From NCBI RefSeq assembly GCF_038502225.1, contig NC_091322.1:1416244-1480243 (forward strand): 64,000 nucleotides of DNA. Reading direction: 5' to 3'. Below the pieces are notes generated by a model. It saw nothing but the letters and a program-made list of their open reading frames with translations, was not told the origin of the DNA and made no database searches. Position numbers and translations under genes: made by a program. Positions 35,969 through 46,389 of this stretch are shown here, piece by piece (the stretch's first letter is position 1; each line of letters starts with the position of its first letter). Origin of the DNA: Cherax quadricarinatus (Eukaryota > Arthropoda > Malacostraca > Decapoda > Parastacidae).

Positions 35969-36100
35969 AACCAAACCAAAGCCACTTCGGACCCAGAAGT
36001 AACAACTACCACTACTACCGTCACTATCACCTCAAGCTTAAACCCACCACCATTACCACTACAATTATTTCTAGACCTAGAACAACTTTGATGATGCCAA
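35969..36100. repeat. Duplicated segment related to 37020-37130
   Basis: 'cggacccagaagtaacaac' and 'tctagacctagaacaacttt' then 'gatgatgcc' resemble 'gggacccagaatcg' and 'cagagacctagaaccact' then 'acaatggtgcc' at 37030-37112. The two diverged copies flank a LINE-A fragment. Confidence 0.4.
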
Positions 36101-36299
36101 AAGATGAGTGAAATGCTTACGTCACAACCAGACCGTGTTCAGTGAGCCATTATTCAGATTAAAAGATAATCCAAATAAATTATTCTTGAGCGAGGCCCAG
36201 AATGTATGTCAACATCTCCAAAATTTCTGACATAACACCGACCCTAATCTGCTCCGAAGAAGCCACTCTCAGTATACCCATGCATGTTGGCCAGGTCCA

Positions 36300-37015
36300 G
36301 GTCTTCAAGTGGACCACAGAAAACTATGACGTTTAAAGAGGACAATTTTCAGTTACTCTGCTAAGGAAAATTAAAGAAATAAAAACTAGAATGGAACATA
36401 AAATACACGAACTACTCAATAGAACGGAAGAGGAATGAAAGAGACTTAGAAGTGATGATGTCGGATGATCTAGCATTTAAGGAAATTGATATGCTGGAAA
36501 ACTAGAACCTTTATAACAAAGAACTGCCAAAACATTGATGACACTCTTTAAAGGACTTGTGATCTGTCGACTGGAACACTGCTATACACAAACACGTTTT
36601 AAAGCAGTCAAAAATAACAGTAAAATGTCCCATTAGTTGCACACGTGTCCTTTTACCTAACAATGTACAGAGAATTTACATTTCAGTAAAGCACCTAAAT
36701 TATTAGGAGTGCTTCATATTCCTTGAACTTGATTTCCTGGAACGTAGGCGAGAAAGGTTCATCATAATTTACACCTGAAATTACTCCTAGGAGAGCAAGA
36801 GGCTTGGCAGACGGTGCGAAATACCGCCAACGCAAAACAACGGCGCAATGAATACATTAAGAGAACTCGGTAAATATAAAGTGATCAAGACTTCTCAAAA
36901 CCCTCCCATCATATATAAGTGAGATTACCAACCGACCCCTGACTGTCTTCAGTAGAAAACTGTAAAATTTCAAGTTCCTGATTAGCCGGGCTGTGGTTGA
37001 TCAAGCCATCAACCA
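36300..37015 (+). mobile_element. LINE-A C-terminal region, plus strand, decayed
   Basis: Words in the same order as the plus-strand copy at 49590-50262: 'aaaactagaacctttataac', 'gactggaacactgctataca', 'aacgtaggcgagaaagg', 'atcataatttacacctg', 'gcgaaataccgccaacgc', 'aaccctcccatcatatataa', 'accgacccctgactgtcttc', 'gattagccgggctgtgg'. All frames are broken. Confidence 0.65.
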
Positions 37016-37274
37016 AGAAGTCATCGACCGGGACCCAGAATCGTATTAAGGTTCAGATGAGCACCATTACAATCACTCAGAGACCTAGAACCACTACAAT
37101 GGTGCCAGAAGTAGCAACACGTAGCACAACTACCAGTCCCCCACAACGAGAGGTTGGTGCCAGCTCCAGGGAGTGTCAACAACGAGGATAATGCCATAAC
37201 CTTGTGGTCCATCACAGAGCAAGTGATAATAATCTACACTGTGAGTTGTTTATACTGCAATATGTTACGAGAAT

Positions 37275-37795
37275 ACACCTACACTACGTCCTCACTACAC
37301 CTACACTACGTCCCCACACTACGCTTCCCCACTACACCCACACTACGTCCCCACACTACGTCCCCACTACACCCGTACTATATCCCCACACTACGCTTCC
37401 CCACTACACCCATACTACATCCCCACACTACGCTTCCCCACTACACCCACACTACGTCCCCACACTACGTCCCCACTACACCCATACTATATCCCCACAC
37501 TATGCTTCCCCACTACACCCATACTATATCCCCACACTACGCTTCCCCACTACACCCATACTACATCCCCACACTACGCTTCCCCACTACACCCATACTA
37601 CGTCCCCACACTACGCTTCCCCCACTACACCCACACACTACGCTTCTCCCACTACATTCATACTACACCCACACACTACGCTTCTCCCACTACATTCATA
37701 CTACACCCGCACACTACGCTTCCCCCACTACTCATACTACACCCACACTACACCCACACACTATGTTTCTCCCACTTCATCCACACTATGCTTTC
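37275..37795. repeat. Irregular ACTACRC tandem repeat
   Basis: Combinations of 'ccccactacacccatacta', 'catccccacactacg' and 'cttccccactacacc', with composite units of roughly 40-60 bases and varying order. C/A/T-rich on the plus strand; open frames are incidental. Confidence 0.85.
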
Positions 37796-37839
37796 CCCAT
37801 GGATGTTGGACCATGGATGTTGATACATTATTATTGTAC

Positions 37840-38165
37840 TCACAGCTCCCCTCTTCACTTGGTTATTTCATATCTTCATTACACTCCGGGTTGTTACTTG
37901 GGATGCTTTGCACCATATAACAAGCCTGTTATTTTCACGGAGTGATTTTTAGTGTACAGATTTTAGACAAAGTCTTGTAGAATTTTCGAGGTGTAAATTA
38001 TAATGCATCTTTCTGACTTACGTTTGAAGGAGTACAGATCGACGGACTTAACTAATACTGTTTGGGTTCTCTTAGAAAATTAAATATCCATATGTCCACT
38101 TCTCCAGTTCATTCTTTTGCACGCATTTTGTGCGCTATTACCCCATGGTCACACTTTTCCAAGAC
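37840..38165 (-). mobile_element. LINE-A fragments, antisense mosaic
   Basis: Positions 37920-38060 resemble the C-terminal region ('ttacgtttgaaggagtacag', compare 'cgttccaaggagtacagg' at 19450). Positions 38112-38175 resemble the antisense of reverse transcriptase motif A ('cacgcattttgtgcgctatt', 'ccatggtcacac', 'aagacttttgc'). The sequence between these in a full element is missing, so an internal deletion has occurred. Confidence 0.5.
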
Positions 38166-38199
38166 TTTTGCAGAATCTTAGTACACAACATGAGCATTT

Positions 38200-38395
38200 C
38201 GGCCATTTTCAGTATATCCATGAAACCATTATCTGGAGCTTTCAATATTCTCTGGAGAAGGATCCTGGACACTGCTACCATTCAACTACCATTAAAAACT
38301 GCTTATATTGCACCACTTCACAAAGATGGCAGTACATCAATCGCCACAAATTATAGATCAATAGCACTAACGTATTAAAATCTTTGAACAGGTCC
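38200..38395 (+). mobile_element. LINE-A reverse transcriptase N-terminus, plus strand
   Basis: The plus frame reads IAPLHKDGS...ATNYRSIALT, the classic start of a non-LTR reverse transcriptase domain (usually I.P..K.G....NYRPI.L). It is followed by the 'aaaatctttgaacaggt' that also starts the antisense copy at 38480, so two copies meet head to head. Confidence 0.7.
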
Positions 38396-38744
38396 AAAGT
38401 TACCAGTCACATGGAAAAAACAACAATCCCTGGTGTGCATAACCTGTTTCCATCAGACTGGTAACCTTGCGTCTTAGAACCTGTTCAAAGATTTTGATGT
38501 GTGAAGTTAGTGCTATTGGTCTATAGTTTATTCGTGATTGCTTTACTGCCACCTTTGTGAGTGGGGGCCATTTTAGTAATGTTTATGATAGTTGGTTGAT
38601 ACAGTGTCCAGAGTATTGTATACTCTAGGACTGAGATAGGTGTTTCATATAATTTTTGATGATTGTGTAATTCCACGATGCTTGGGTTGGAGCAGAATGC
38701 CCGGCCATACTGTCTGTGGCTTCTTTAACGTCAGCTGGGGCCAG

Positions 38745-38890
38745 TGCCAGATCAACCAGGCTGTGATGGATATGTGGGGCAGCGGGCCTCCAGCAGCAAC
38801 AGACTGGTTGATCAGGCAAGCACCGGACGAGCCTGGCCCACGGCCGGGTTCCGAGAGTAGTTAAACTCTCGAAACTCTTCAAAGGCATAT
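38745..38890 (+). mobile_element. LINE-C 3' end, copy 2
   Basis: 'agtgccagatcaaccaggct', 'gtgatggatatgtggggcag', 'agcagcaacagactggttga', 'caggcaagcaccgg', 'cacggccgggttccgag' and 'aaactctcgaaactcttcaa'. It is inserted in the opposite orientation inside the antisense LINE-A. It is the best preserved of the three similar ends. Confidence 0.65.
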
Positions 38891-39809
38891 CAAAGGTACA
38901 CCTACATCACAAAATGTGAAGATATTGTCAGTGTTTTAAGTCTTCGATCTATGGATTGGCGAGTGATGCACTGAACATAGAGTCGTATTGTAATTTCAGT
39001 ATTTCAGTCATTTCCTTATTGTCATCAGTGTATGTTCCATCTCATTTAAGTAAAGACTCTTCACTGCATATGGTTTTCCGCTCTGGATTTTGCATAAGAG
39101 TAGTAGTATTTGGGATTTTTCCTAATTTCATTTACGGCTTTTGCTCTCTTTCTCTCTCCCCTGGACTCTGTATTATTCAGTCAGTTTGTGTTCAATGTTC
39201 TCCATTTTTCTAGCCAGAGGCTTCCTTCTTCTGAGAGTTTGCTGGCTTTGAAAAGATCTGTTACCAGTCGTCTTCGCCTGTAGAGGGAGCTTCCCTTTCC
39301 TCTCTCTCACTCTTCTTTTTTCACAGGTTTTACTAGGTTAGGTTTAGGGTTCCTAACTTTATTTACAAACGAAGAGCTGTTACCTCTCTATCTCTATCTC
39401 TCTCTATCTCTCTCTTTTGTATATTCTCAAACGAGGCGTGTTTGTATCTGGAGGATATTTGTAGTGTCAAAGAGTTCATTTTCCCGAGGAACTGGCTTAC
39501 CTATAGATCTTGGGTGGTCATGTCATTATTCCAGCTTATCTCACTAAGTTCACAATTTATTTGAACCCAGTTGATGTTTTTGCTGAAGTTGAATGTGTTG
39601 AAATCACCCTCATGATCGATCTTGTTTTTCTGTCCCAGGTCACTACACACGCACGTCCGTACCTCGATTATGATATGGACTGAGATTTCAGTCTTCGACA
39701 TTGTTATGCCTCAGACATTGTTCCACATTGTTCGTAAATACAAGGTCTAGGGCGTTTCTCAATCTGATTGGTTCAGCAATCTCCTGGCTTACGGTGAATT
39801 TATTGCAAA

Positions 39810-40010
39810 GGTTTAATAAAATGACTCACGAAATCGTAATGACACGATTGCAAACAAACCATACCACGGGCGGGATTTGAACCCGCGGTCAGAGTCTCAA
39901 AACTCCAGACCGTCACGTTAGCCACTGGTCCAGTGGCTAACGCGACGGTCTGGAGTTTTGAGACTCTCTGACCACGGGTTCAAATCCCGCCTGTGGTATG
40001 GTTTAATAAA
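39810..40010 (-). mobile_element. Palindromic tRNA-like retroposon with 11-bp flanking duplication
   Basis: Two inverted arms, 39856-39928 and 39930-40003, meet at a single base (39929). Each arm carries RNA polymerase III-type boxes. The right arm has A box TGGCTAACGCG (39934-39944) and B box GGTTCAAATCC (39977-39987). The left arm has their complements at 39914-39924 and 39873-39883. An extra tail occurs only on the left (39821-39855). GGTTTAATAAA flanks the whole insertion at 39810-39820 and 40000-40010. The expected anticodon arm does not pair well and lacks the usual T before the anticodon, so this is not a working tRNA gene. The simplest reading is a tRNA-derived SINE in palindromic form, inserted into a LINE-A relic. 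Confidence 0.75.
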
Positions 40011-40440
40011 TTTGTTGTATGGGACTGTTCACCAAGCTAGCCCCAGAAGTCTCTCTGTGATGACAGTCCTTGCTACATTCTTCCACTGGAAATGTCTCAA
40101 ACTGAAGTCTCTAATCAGCAGGATATTTGGGATGGGTTTGATAGGTTATCAAGACAATTCTCACTCTCCAGTAACTGGTGCTAGAACTGCTGGGAGGTTG
40201 TATCCGGTAGTGGGTATGCCGGATACAATCTCCCAGTTTTGACTATATCATTAATGTTCAGCAACTCACTACATAGGAACCACTCTTGATCATACATGCC
40301 CACCTCCTCCCTTGTCCGTTTTTCCGGTCATATCTAAATAGGATGTAGGCTGCAATCAAAATTTCATTATTAAAATAGTCTTTTTATGTGAGTGTGAAGG
40401 CCGCAAACATTGTATTTGACTGTGAGAAGCCCAGTATCAT

Positions 40441-40760
40441 CCTCACCATTACAACAACCATCAGCATCACAGTTATGGATCACCAACACTGTCATCTTCA
40501 CTATTACAACAACAACCATCAACGTCAGTTATGGATCACCAACACTGTCATCCTCACCATTACAACAACAACCATCAACGTCAGTTATGGATCACCAACA
40601 CTGTCATCCTCACCATTACAACAACAACCATCAACGTCACTTATGGATCACCAACACTATCATCCTCACCATTACAACAACAACCATCAACGTCACTTAT
40701 GGATCACCAACACTCATCCTCACCATTCCACTAACTACCATCAACGTCACGGTTATGTAC
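40441..40760. repeat. 56-bp minisatellite
   Basis: 'atggatcaccaac' starts at 40475, 40531, 40587, 40643 and 40699, a strict 56-base period. Each unit also holds 'attacaacaacaaccatcaa'. Since 56 is not a multiple of three, the three overlapping frames read the same repeat in different phases. Confidence 0.92.
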
Positions 40761-41540
40761 CCACCAACAAGGACATAGTATGACATAGATTAATCAATGT
40801 CCTTACTCTCATTTAGATCCTGCCACTTCCCCTCTTCACCAAAACCTCCCCCTCTCCCTCCCTACCACCTATGTTAAAAGGACAAGAGTCCCTACCACAA
40901 CCACCTCCCACCTGAAGGGGTAACAGCTCCCCCCTACCACAACCACCACACATTTGAATGGTCTCAACTCTATTCACAGATTATATTTCAGGGGCGTAAA
41001 AATGTATGCCAAATGCGGCAGGGAAAGACCCCCTGCCCCTAAAACCATCCGTCATATCTACATTACCCATTCAAGGGACATGTCCAAGGGGGTGCTGGAG
41101 AGCAAAGGAAGGGAGGAGGAGACTAAGGAAAGGGGGGATAGGTGCATGTAGCTCTCGTATTTACGCCTTTATTGCCACTGACGAGTGAGAAGCCATATAA
41201 AACATGTGAAGGAATAATGACTGGCATGATTTATCAGAGTCAATATGAATGGAAGAGGGTAATTGAGCGGCCCTTCCAGCCACCCTGTTAGTCGCTATTG
41301 TCTGATGAGTGAGACATGGTGGAGACTGTGAGGCATGATGGAGCAGTCTGAGTGAAGGTTGAGTCTTAAGAACAATAGATGTGTGGCGCAGGTACCCTCA
41401 GTCTCAACCATACATCACACACAACACACATCACAGCATCTACATGATTCGGGACGAATATGATTTAGGATAAAACGCTTATGGAAGACAAGCAAAGCGA
41501 GCAATACATGCAGACGTCGCCTTGAGGTGTTTGCACGCAA
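40761..41540. other. No gene or recognised repeat
   Basis: C-rich stretches at 40820-40950, then unrecognised sequence. The overlapping frames at 40954-41188 have no motif I know. Confidence 0.4.
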
Positions 41541-41610
41541 GAGAGAGAGATGGAATGATAGAAGTCACGAAATACCGCTAATGAAAGGCAGGGTGTAATA
41601 ATACACTATA
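41540..41610 (+). mobile_element. LINE-A scrap, plus strand
   Basis: 'cgaaataccgctaatgaaag' plus 'gcagggtgtaataatacact' resembles the LINE-A C-terminal region at 49945-49995 ('caaaatgccgccaataaaaa'). Very short; low confidence. Confidence 0.3.
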
Positions 41611-42240
41611 ATAACTGTACAAGCAGGGGCACTTGCACACCAATAATAGAGCTAAGTGCTTTACCACAAACACTATATATGCACCCATGGGCACTAATAT
41701 TTAAGCTCTGACAGTTAAGATGTTCTTAATGAGTCATTGATCATATTATCACATCAGTACGGAAAGCATCACCTGGTTTTACTCCCCCCCCCCCTTTACA
41801 TATTTCCATAATCTACAAGTATAAAGGAGGTAGTACGACTTTACAACAGCTTCAATATATTGGTACCAAGAGGCTTGCACACGTTTGGCAGTACATCAGA
41901 TATTCTCCCCACTATGTAACTATCACATAGACTAAGGTAGCATCACACTGCTGGTGCTACCTTAGTCACTATTGCCAGATACAAAAAAAAAAATTCTCCA
42001 TAGATTAATAGAGTTGGAAAATTACTCCACTTGGGGCAACAAGACCTCTTCCCCCCCACTGCCGCCCCCCGCTTCACCCCTCGAGAATGTTTCATCCTAA
42101 CGGGGTAACCAGAACCCCCTTCATACCCCTGCAGAGTACCCTCTTGATACCCATAACTCCGCCCATCCTCCCCGGGATCCCCCACCAACATTCTTATTCA
42201 AATAGTCTTAACGAGAGGTCGTAATTATTACACATGAATC
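41611..42240. other. No gene; contains one strong hairpin
   Basis: A poly-C run is at 41786-41796 and a C-rich area at 42050-42180. No coding signal. A perfect 13-bp inverted repeat is listed separately. Confidence 0.45.
41930..41967. other. Perfect 13-bp inverted repeat, 12-base loop
   Basis: GACTAAGGTAGCA (41930-41942) and TGCTACCTTAGTC (41955-41967) are exact reverse complements. No U-tract follows and no gene is next to it. It may be a decayed foldback centre or simply a hairpin. Confidence 0.7.
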
Positions 42241-42272
42241 TGCATAAGCTTTATCGGAAGCCTCGCCTCCCC

Positions 42273-42410
42273 GGGGAGTCAGTCAGGCTGAGTCTGGAGG
42301 CTGCTCCTTCCAGGGGAGTCAGTCAGGCTGAGTCTGGAGGCTGCTCCTTCCAGGGGAGTCAGTCAAACTGGACCTGGAGGCTGCTCCTCCGGGAGTCTGT
42401 GTTCAGTGAA
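42273..42410. repeat. 40-bp tandem repeat, about 3.5 copies
   Basis: 'ggggagtcagtcaggctgag' plus 'tctggaggctgctcctt' starts at 42273, 42313 and 42353 (period 40), with a shortened unit after that. Confidence 0.85.
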
Positions 42411-42419
42411 CACACAGAC

Positions 42420-42595
42420 TACAGGCTGAGGGACTGATTACTTCAAACTCCTCCTCATCTTCCTCCTTTCTTCTCTGTATTGGACTGAAGAAACCACTGG
42501 CAGGCGAAAGGTTCCCTCAATAAAGATTCCCAAATATTGCACAAGTGTCTCAGTCTTCATCTTGTCGGTTTTCTAAAAACCATTTACATCACATA
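42420..42595 (+). mobile_element. Foldback family, right arm plus tail
   Basis: 'ctgagggactgattacttc', 'ctgtattggactgaagaaac', 'ggcaggcgaaaggttccctc', 'aataaagattccc', 'cacaagtgtctcagtcttc', then the tail 'cttgtcggttttctaaaaac'. The left arm that would complete the foldback is not upstream. Confidence 0.6.
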
Positions 42596-42599
42596 ATAT

Positions 42600-42775
42600 T
42601 AATGGTTTAGAAAACCGACAAGTACATGACTAAGACGCGAGTACAACACTTGGGCACTTATAGCCAGGAATAAGTAAAGTATCTTAGAGCATAAGACACT
42701 TGTACAATATTTGGCCATCTTTATTATTGTGGAAAAGTTTCACCAGCCCGTAGCTTCATCAGTCCAATACAGTTT
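42600..42775 (-). mobile_element. Foldback family, second partial copy, inverted
   Basis: Begins with the tail in inverse ('atggtttagaaaaccgacaag', read as two parts), then 'gacacttgtacaatatttgg', 'catctttattattgtgg', 'gtttcaccagcccgtagctt' and 'catcagtccaatac'. It faces the copy at 42420-42595 tail to tail, and the junction is itself a palindrome (about 42563-42628). Confidence 0.6.
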
Positions 42776-42779
42776 TTTT

Positions 42780-43260
42780 TCTGTACTGAATTGGTAAATC
42801 CGCCGCAGGTGGGTAGAAAGTTTCCACGGTAAAGGTAAGCAAGTGATATACACGTGTGTTGTGATCTTGGAGTGTTTACTGCCTTGCCTTGAGTGAGGCT
42901 GTTTAGTATACAATAATATTCCTCGTTGTAAGGACCTTGAAGTGTACCATCTTTATCATGTACCATCATTACTTCTTGAGTAAGTGATATTAACAGTGTG
43001 ATCCTTGAATGTAAGATCTTACCACAGTCTTACCTGTAAGTCCCGTACCTTACTCTTCTAATTTTTTCCGAGTGGTTTAATTGCAGTTTTTTACTCTGTT
43101 ATAGTTTTTCTTAAATTTATTTTATTTCCATGTAGTCTAGCTGGAATTTGTCCAGATAGACAACAGGACTGCATGGTTTTATTGATATGGTTGTGAATAT
43201 TTGTGGTGTTTTGTCTGGATATTTCTAATCACACAGTAACTCAGGTATCGTTGGTGAAGG
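42780..43260 (-). mobile_element. Possible LINE-A relic, very diverged
   Basis: 'aacagtgtgatccttgaatg' plus 'taagatctt' (about 42990) and 'ctggaatttgtccagatag' (about 43140) echo the antisense C-terminal region of LINE-A (compare 19710-19730 and 19850-19865). Only a weak collinear match. Confidence 0.3.
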
Positions 43261-43955
43261 TTGGTACAATACTGTGTTAATATCAAACTTATCCCCCTCA
43301 CACCTTGGCTTCCTGTAACTTGATAAAGTTGATACCTTGGCAAAACTATCATTAAAGAGAACGCAGAATATAAAAGCTTGCAGAAGAATTTGGAGAAAGA
43401 AGAACGCAGTTAGGAATATTGTCATATCCATCTTTCATCACAGAAGAATGTGAGAAAGAATGTGTCAGGGGACAGTAACATGAACGGGGAACTGCAAGTT
43501 GTCACAGCTCTACAGGAGCAGCTTAAAACAATCTTCGGTAGTTCTCTATATAGGGAGATCTGTCATATGAAATGTGAGTGGACAGTGACATGGCTACACA
43601 CTACATTATACATTACATTGCTCAGTAATTCCATTAAGAACAAGTCTGAACAGATCCTAGACGAGAGGGAGCATCAATTTGGTGATAAGATATCGCAAAT
43701 CGATATTGTATCCCCATTTTCATAAACTAGATGAATGTTATATGATGAGATTTTAATAGATTTGAGGACTCAGTTTCATTATATCCAGAATTATAACTTT
43801 TTGCATTAGCGTTTATGGATGAGCTGCGGCTGGCAGTAAACTAAAAGCTGTTAGCTGTAATGACAAAAAAAAATGATTGATGAAAATTGGTAGGATTAAG
43901 GCGGAGAGGTTGGAGCGATTCCTCAGCTAAACCAGACCTTCCTGTTGGTGGGGAT
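43261..43955. other. No recognised gene
   Basis: The 91-codon frame at 43450-43725 has no family I recognise, no clear Kozak or splice context, and lies between LINE relics. I do not call it a gene. Confidence 0.4.
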
Positions 43956-43959
43956 GGAG

Positions 43960-44830
43960 TGGCTGCCTGGACACCCCCATCACCCCCGGACCAGGGCCCA
44001 GACCAGGCCTCCCGGTGGATGACATGATCAAACAGGCTGTTGGTACTAGCTGCACAAAGTCTGGAGTAAGCACAGTCTGGCTGATCTACCATTTACTTGA
44101 CACTTGTCCAGTTCCTTCTTGAAAACACCCAGAGATTTGTTGGTGATCCCCGTTATGTATGAAGGAAGAACGTTGGAAAGTCTTGGCCCCTTCACACTTT
44201 TGAGCTTTTGCTGGGGGTATTTCAGACCGTCAGTCAAGTCTCTTACATGCGTGCGCGTGCGTGTGTGCATGTGCGTGCATGCATGCATGCGTGTGTGCAG
44301 ATTTAGGACCAATCCTTCTAGAATTTTCAGGTATATAAATTATAATGTATCTCTCTCGCATATGTTCCAAGAAGTCCAAATCGAGGGACTTGAAACGTTC
44401 GTAGTAATTTAGGTTATTGATTTAATTTATGCGAGCAGTGAAGGTGCTCTGCACATTCTCCCAGTCTGTAATATCGCCTGGCTTGAGTGAAGCTGTTAAA
44501 GGACAGCAGTACTCCAGCAAGAGAGAACAAGGGACTTCAAGATTATCATCATTTTTGGCATTGCTTCCCTTGTTTTGAAGGTTCTAGTTATTCAGTTCTA
44601 GTTATTTTCCTTGTGGTTATGAAAGTGACACTGTTGTGATTATTGAAGATAAGATCTGATATGATCAGTCCCAGGTCTCTCATATCAGTCTTATACTCAA
44701 TTGAGTGATTCTAGTTTTATACTCCCTTCCTGTTTTTATTTCCTCAACCTTTCCATAAAAAAAGTAGCTGAAACTTGTCTTCATTGAACATAATGTTATT
44801 GTCAGTGGCCCACTGGAAAACAGTTTCTTC
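43960..44830 (-). mobile_element. LINE-A C-terminal half and 3' end, antisense
   Basis: In antisense order: 3' end ('gaccaggcctcccggtggat', 'gatcaaacaggctgttgg'), then 'cttgtccagttccttcttga', 'gatttgttggtgatccccgt', 'aagtcttggccccttcac', 'tttaggaccaatccttctag', 'gcgagcagtgaaggtgctct', 'ttgaaggttctagttat', 'cccaggtctctc' and 'ttgtcttcattgaacataa'. The frame at 44312-44046 still shows the block KGPRLSNVLPSYITGITNKS. A purine/pyrimidine-alternating stretch interrupts it at 44247-44299. Confidence 0.75.
44247..44299. repeat. Alternating purine-pyrimidine tract
   Basis: A run of (TG), (CG) and (CA) steps ('gcgtgcgcgtgcgtgtgtgc', then 'atgcatgcatgcg'), inserted or expanded within the LINE-A relic. 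This composition is known to favour Z-DNA. Confidence 0.7.
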
Positions 44831-44839
44831 AGTGGATGT

Positions 44840-45380
44840 TTGGTGGTGTGTGGAGGAGGGTGGTGTGGTGGGGGTGTTGCAAGAAAGCATGTTTTTAATT
44901 AAACGTAAGTGGCTACATCTTTAGTGTGGACGTGGTGGGCGCTACAGACAAGTAGCAAGTTACACAGGGTTGGGCAAGACGTGGGTGCTTGGCCTCTCTC
45001 CTTCAGCAGACATTGTCACTGTGGGACGACTGTCAGTTTTGCAGGTAGCCTGCAGTCCTCTCCTTTGTGTAGCTTGTGGTGTACATCTGGCTGTAAACAG
45101 CATTTTAAACGTGTGCCAACAGTTTCATCCCTTTTGCTTGTTTCATATTTTTGTTATAATTACCAGAGTTCTTGTTAGGAACCTCAAGAAACTTACAGCA
45201 GTATCTTAAGATAATTACTGGGATATTTAACTGATTTTTTTATGCTAGTAATATTCTTATTTTTCCATTCACGTTCTTGTATATTGTAATTATTTTTTAT
45301 TTCCAAGACCACTAATTGATCTATCATGTCAAAAGACTTTTACAATCTCAAAATTACCTACATACGTGAGCAGTGTGCTG
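44840..45380. other. No gene or recognised repeat
   Basis: A short GGT/GTG-rich stretch at 44840-44880, then AT-rich sequence without coding signs. Confidence 0.4.
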
Positions 45381-45384
45381 CTAC

Positions 45385-45475
45385 TCTATTCTCTGTGATA
45401 GTTACGGACTGGGAACAAAAACTACCTATGTTTCCTATCATATTCCATCATACAGGATGGGCCACATAAGTGGTG
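45385..45475. repeat. Interspersed repeat R3, copy 2
   Basis: 'tgatagttacggactgggaac', split as 'tgatagttac' and 'ggactgggaac', then 'tcatattccatcatacagg' and 'atgggccacata'. The same order as 1800-1915, with only one head unit rather than three. Confidence 0.55.
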
Positions 45476-45649
45476 ATTTTTTTAATCCCCATATGTTAGA
45501 ATATTCTAGAGATAGTGTAATGGCTTTCTCCCCCATCTTAAGATACCAGCGTAACATAGAGGTGCTTGCAGCAGTTACAACCCACTCAGCCGAGTGTGGA
45601 TAATGGTCAGCTTCGAGGGCACGTCAGTTCCCGTTTTCTAATATGTCAT

Positions 45650-45970
45650 TTTTCCCCAAAAATCTAATTTGTCCATAATTACTATCGCATTCGCTTTGTC
45701 TGCTTTCGTAAGGTAAAGTCCAGGATCTTTCCTTAATTCATGGTATAACTTAACAAATCTTTAAGGACAGTTGCATTTTATGCACTGACTTCAAAGCTTA
45801 TTTGTTTTAGTTCGATTTGTTCACCCGTCGTACTGTACTTGGTTCAATTTGTGATTGAAAAATTAGAAATTTGACTTCATCTTCAAATATGATATTACTT
45901 TTATAGGGTGTGTGACATTAATCAAACATTTCCTAGGGGTACGGAGCATAGAAAAGGTTGAGCACCCCTG
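45650..45970 (-). mobile_element. Possible hAT-like transposon end
   Basis: Read antisense from 45970, the sequence begins CAGGGGTGCTCAACCTTTT and soon contains 'CCGTACCCCTAGG'. Ends of the form CAGGGGT.CTCAACC are typical of hAT-family elements. The other end, the 8-bp target duplication and a transposase were not found. This is a suggestion based on one terminus. Confidence 0.35.
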
Positions 45971-46236
45971 TCTTACCAGGTGGCACGTGCAGTGTGAGAC
46001 CCTGATACCCAGTATGTTTACTGAGATCTCGCAGCATTGATGAGTTTTACGAATTTCATAGTGACTGACTCACTGATATATTGAGTGATTAACACTATTG
46101 GCAGCCATCAGGCAACAGTGCCCCGAGCTGCACCACCCAGTGTAAGCTGAGCAGGCTGGCTTTGAATTCCTTGAGGACAGCCTTGTAGGAGGATCCAGGA
46201 AAGAAACACCGTGGCCAGTGTGTGTACCTCCGCCAG

Positions 46237-46385
46237 GTACCAGATCAACCAAGCTGTGATGGACGTGTGTGGCAGCGGGCCACCTGCAGTAACAGTTTGG
46301 TTGACCAGGCAAGCACCAGACAAGCCTAGCACAGGGCCGGGCTGCGAGACTAGGAAAACTCTCAGAAGCCTTCAGAGGTAACCAG
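46237..46385 (+). mobile_element. LINE-C 3' end, copy 3
   Basis: 'taccagatcaaccaagctgt', 'gatggacgtgtgtggcagcg', 'caagcaccagacaagcc', 'gggccgggctgcgagac' and 'aaaactctcagaagccttca'. Collinear with 24078-24225 and 38745-38890. The antisense frame of 107 codons across it is incidental. Confidence 0.6.
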
Positions 46386-46389
46386 GGAA

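Larger units (their letters stand above)
38480..40330 (-). mobile_element. LINE-A endonuclease to reverse transcriptase N-terminus, antisense, interrupted
   Basis: Read from 40330 down. Near 40120 an APE-type endonuclease remnant LLIRDFSLRHFQW is seen, where the family has a GDFN-like core. At about 39700-39500 the end of the endonuclease region appears (NINWVQINCELSEISWN). A linker runs 39300-38960, and the reverse transcriptase start ('NYRPIALTSHIKIFE' at about 38545-38500) comes last. It is interrupted by a palindromic tRNA-like insertion at 39810-40010 and by a LINE-C end at 38745-38890. Stops and frame changes are frequent, so this is a relic. Confidence 0.7.

Noticed and set aside
39930..40003. 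Functional tRNA gene
   Set aside because: A and B boxes are good, but the anticodon stem-loop is irregular and the segment is one arm of a palindromic insertion with a flanking duplication.
43450..43725. 91-codon hypothetical gene
   Set aside because: Length is within chance expectation, no motif is recognised, and the surroundings are LINE relics.
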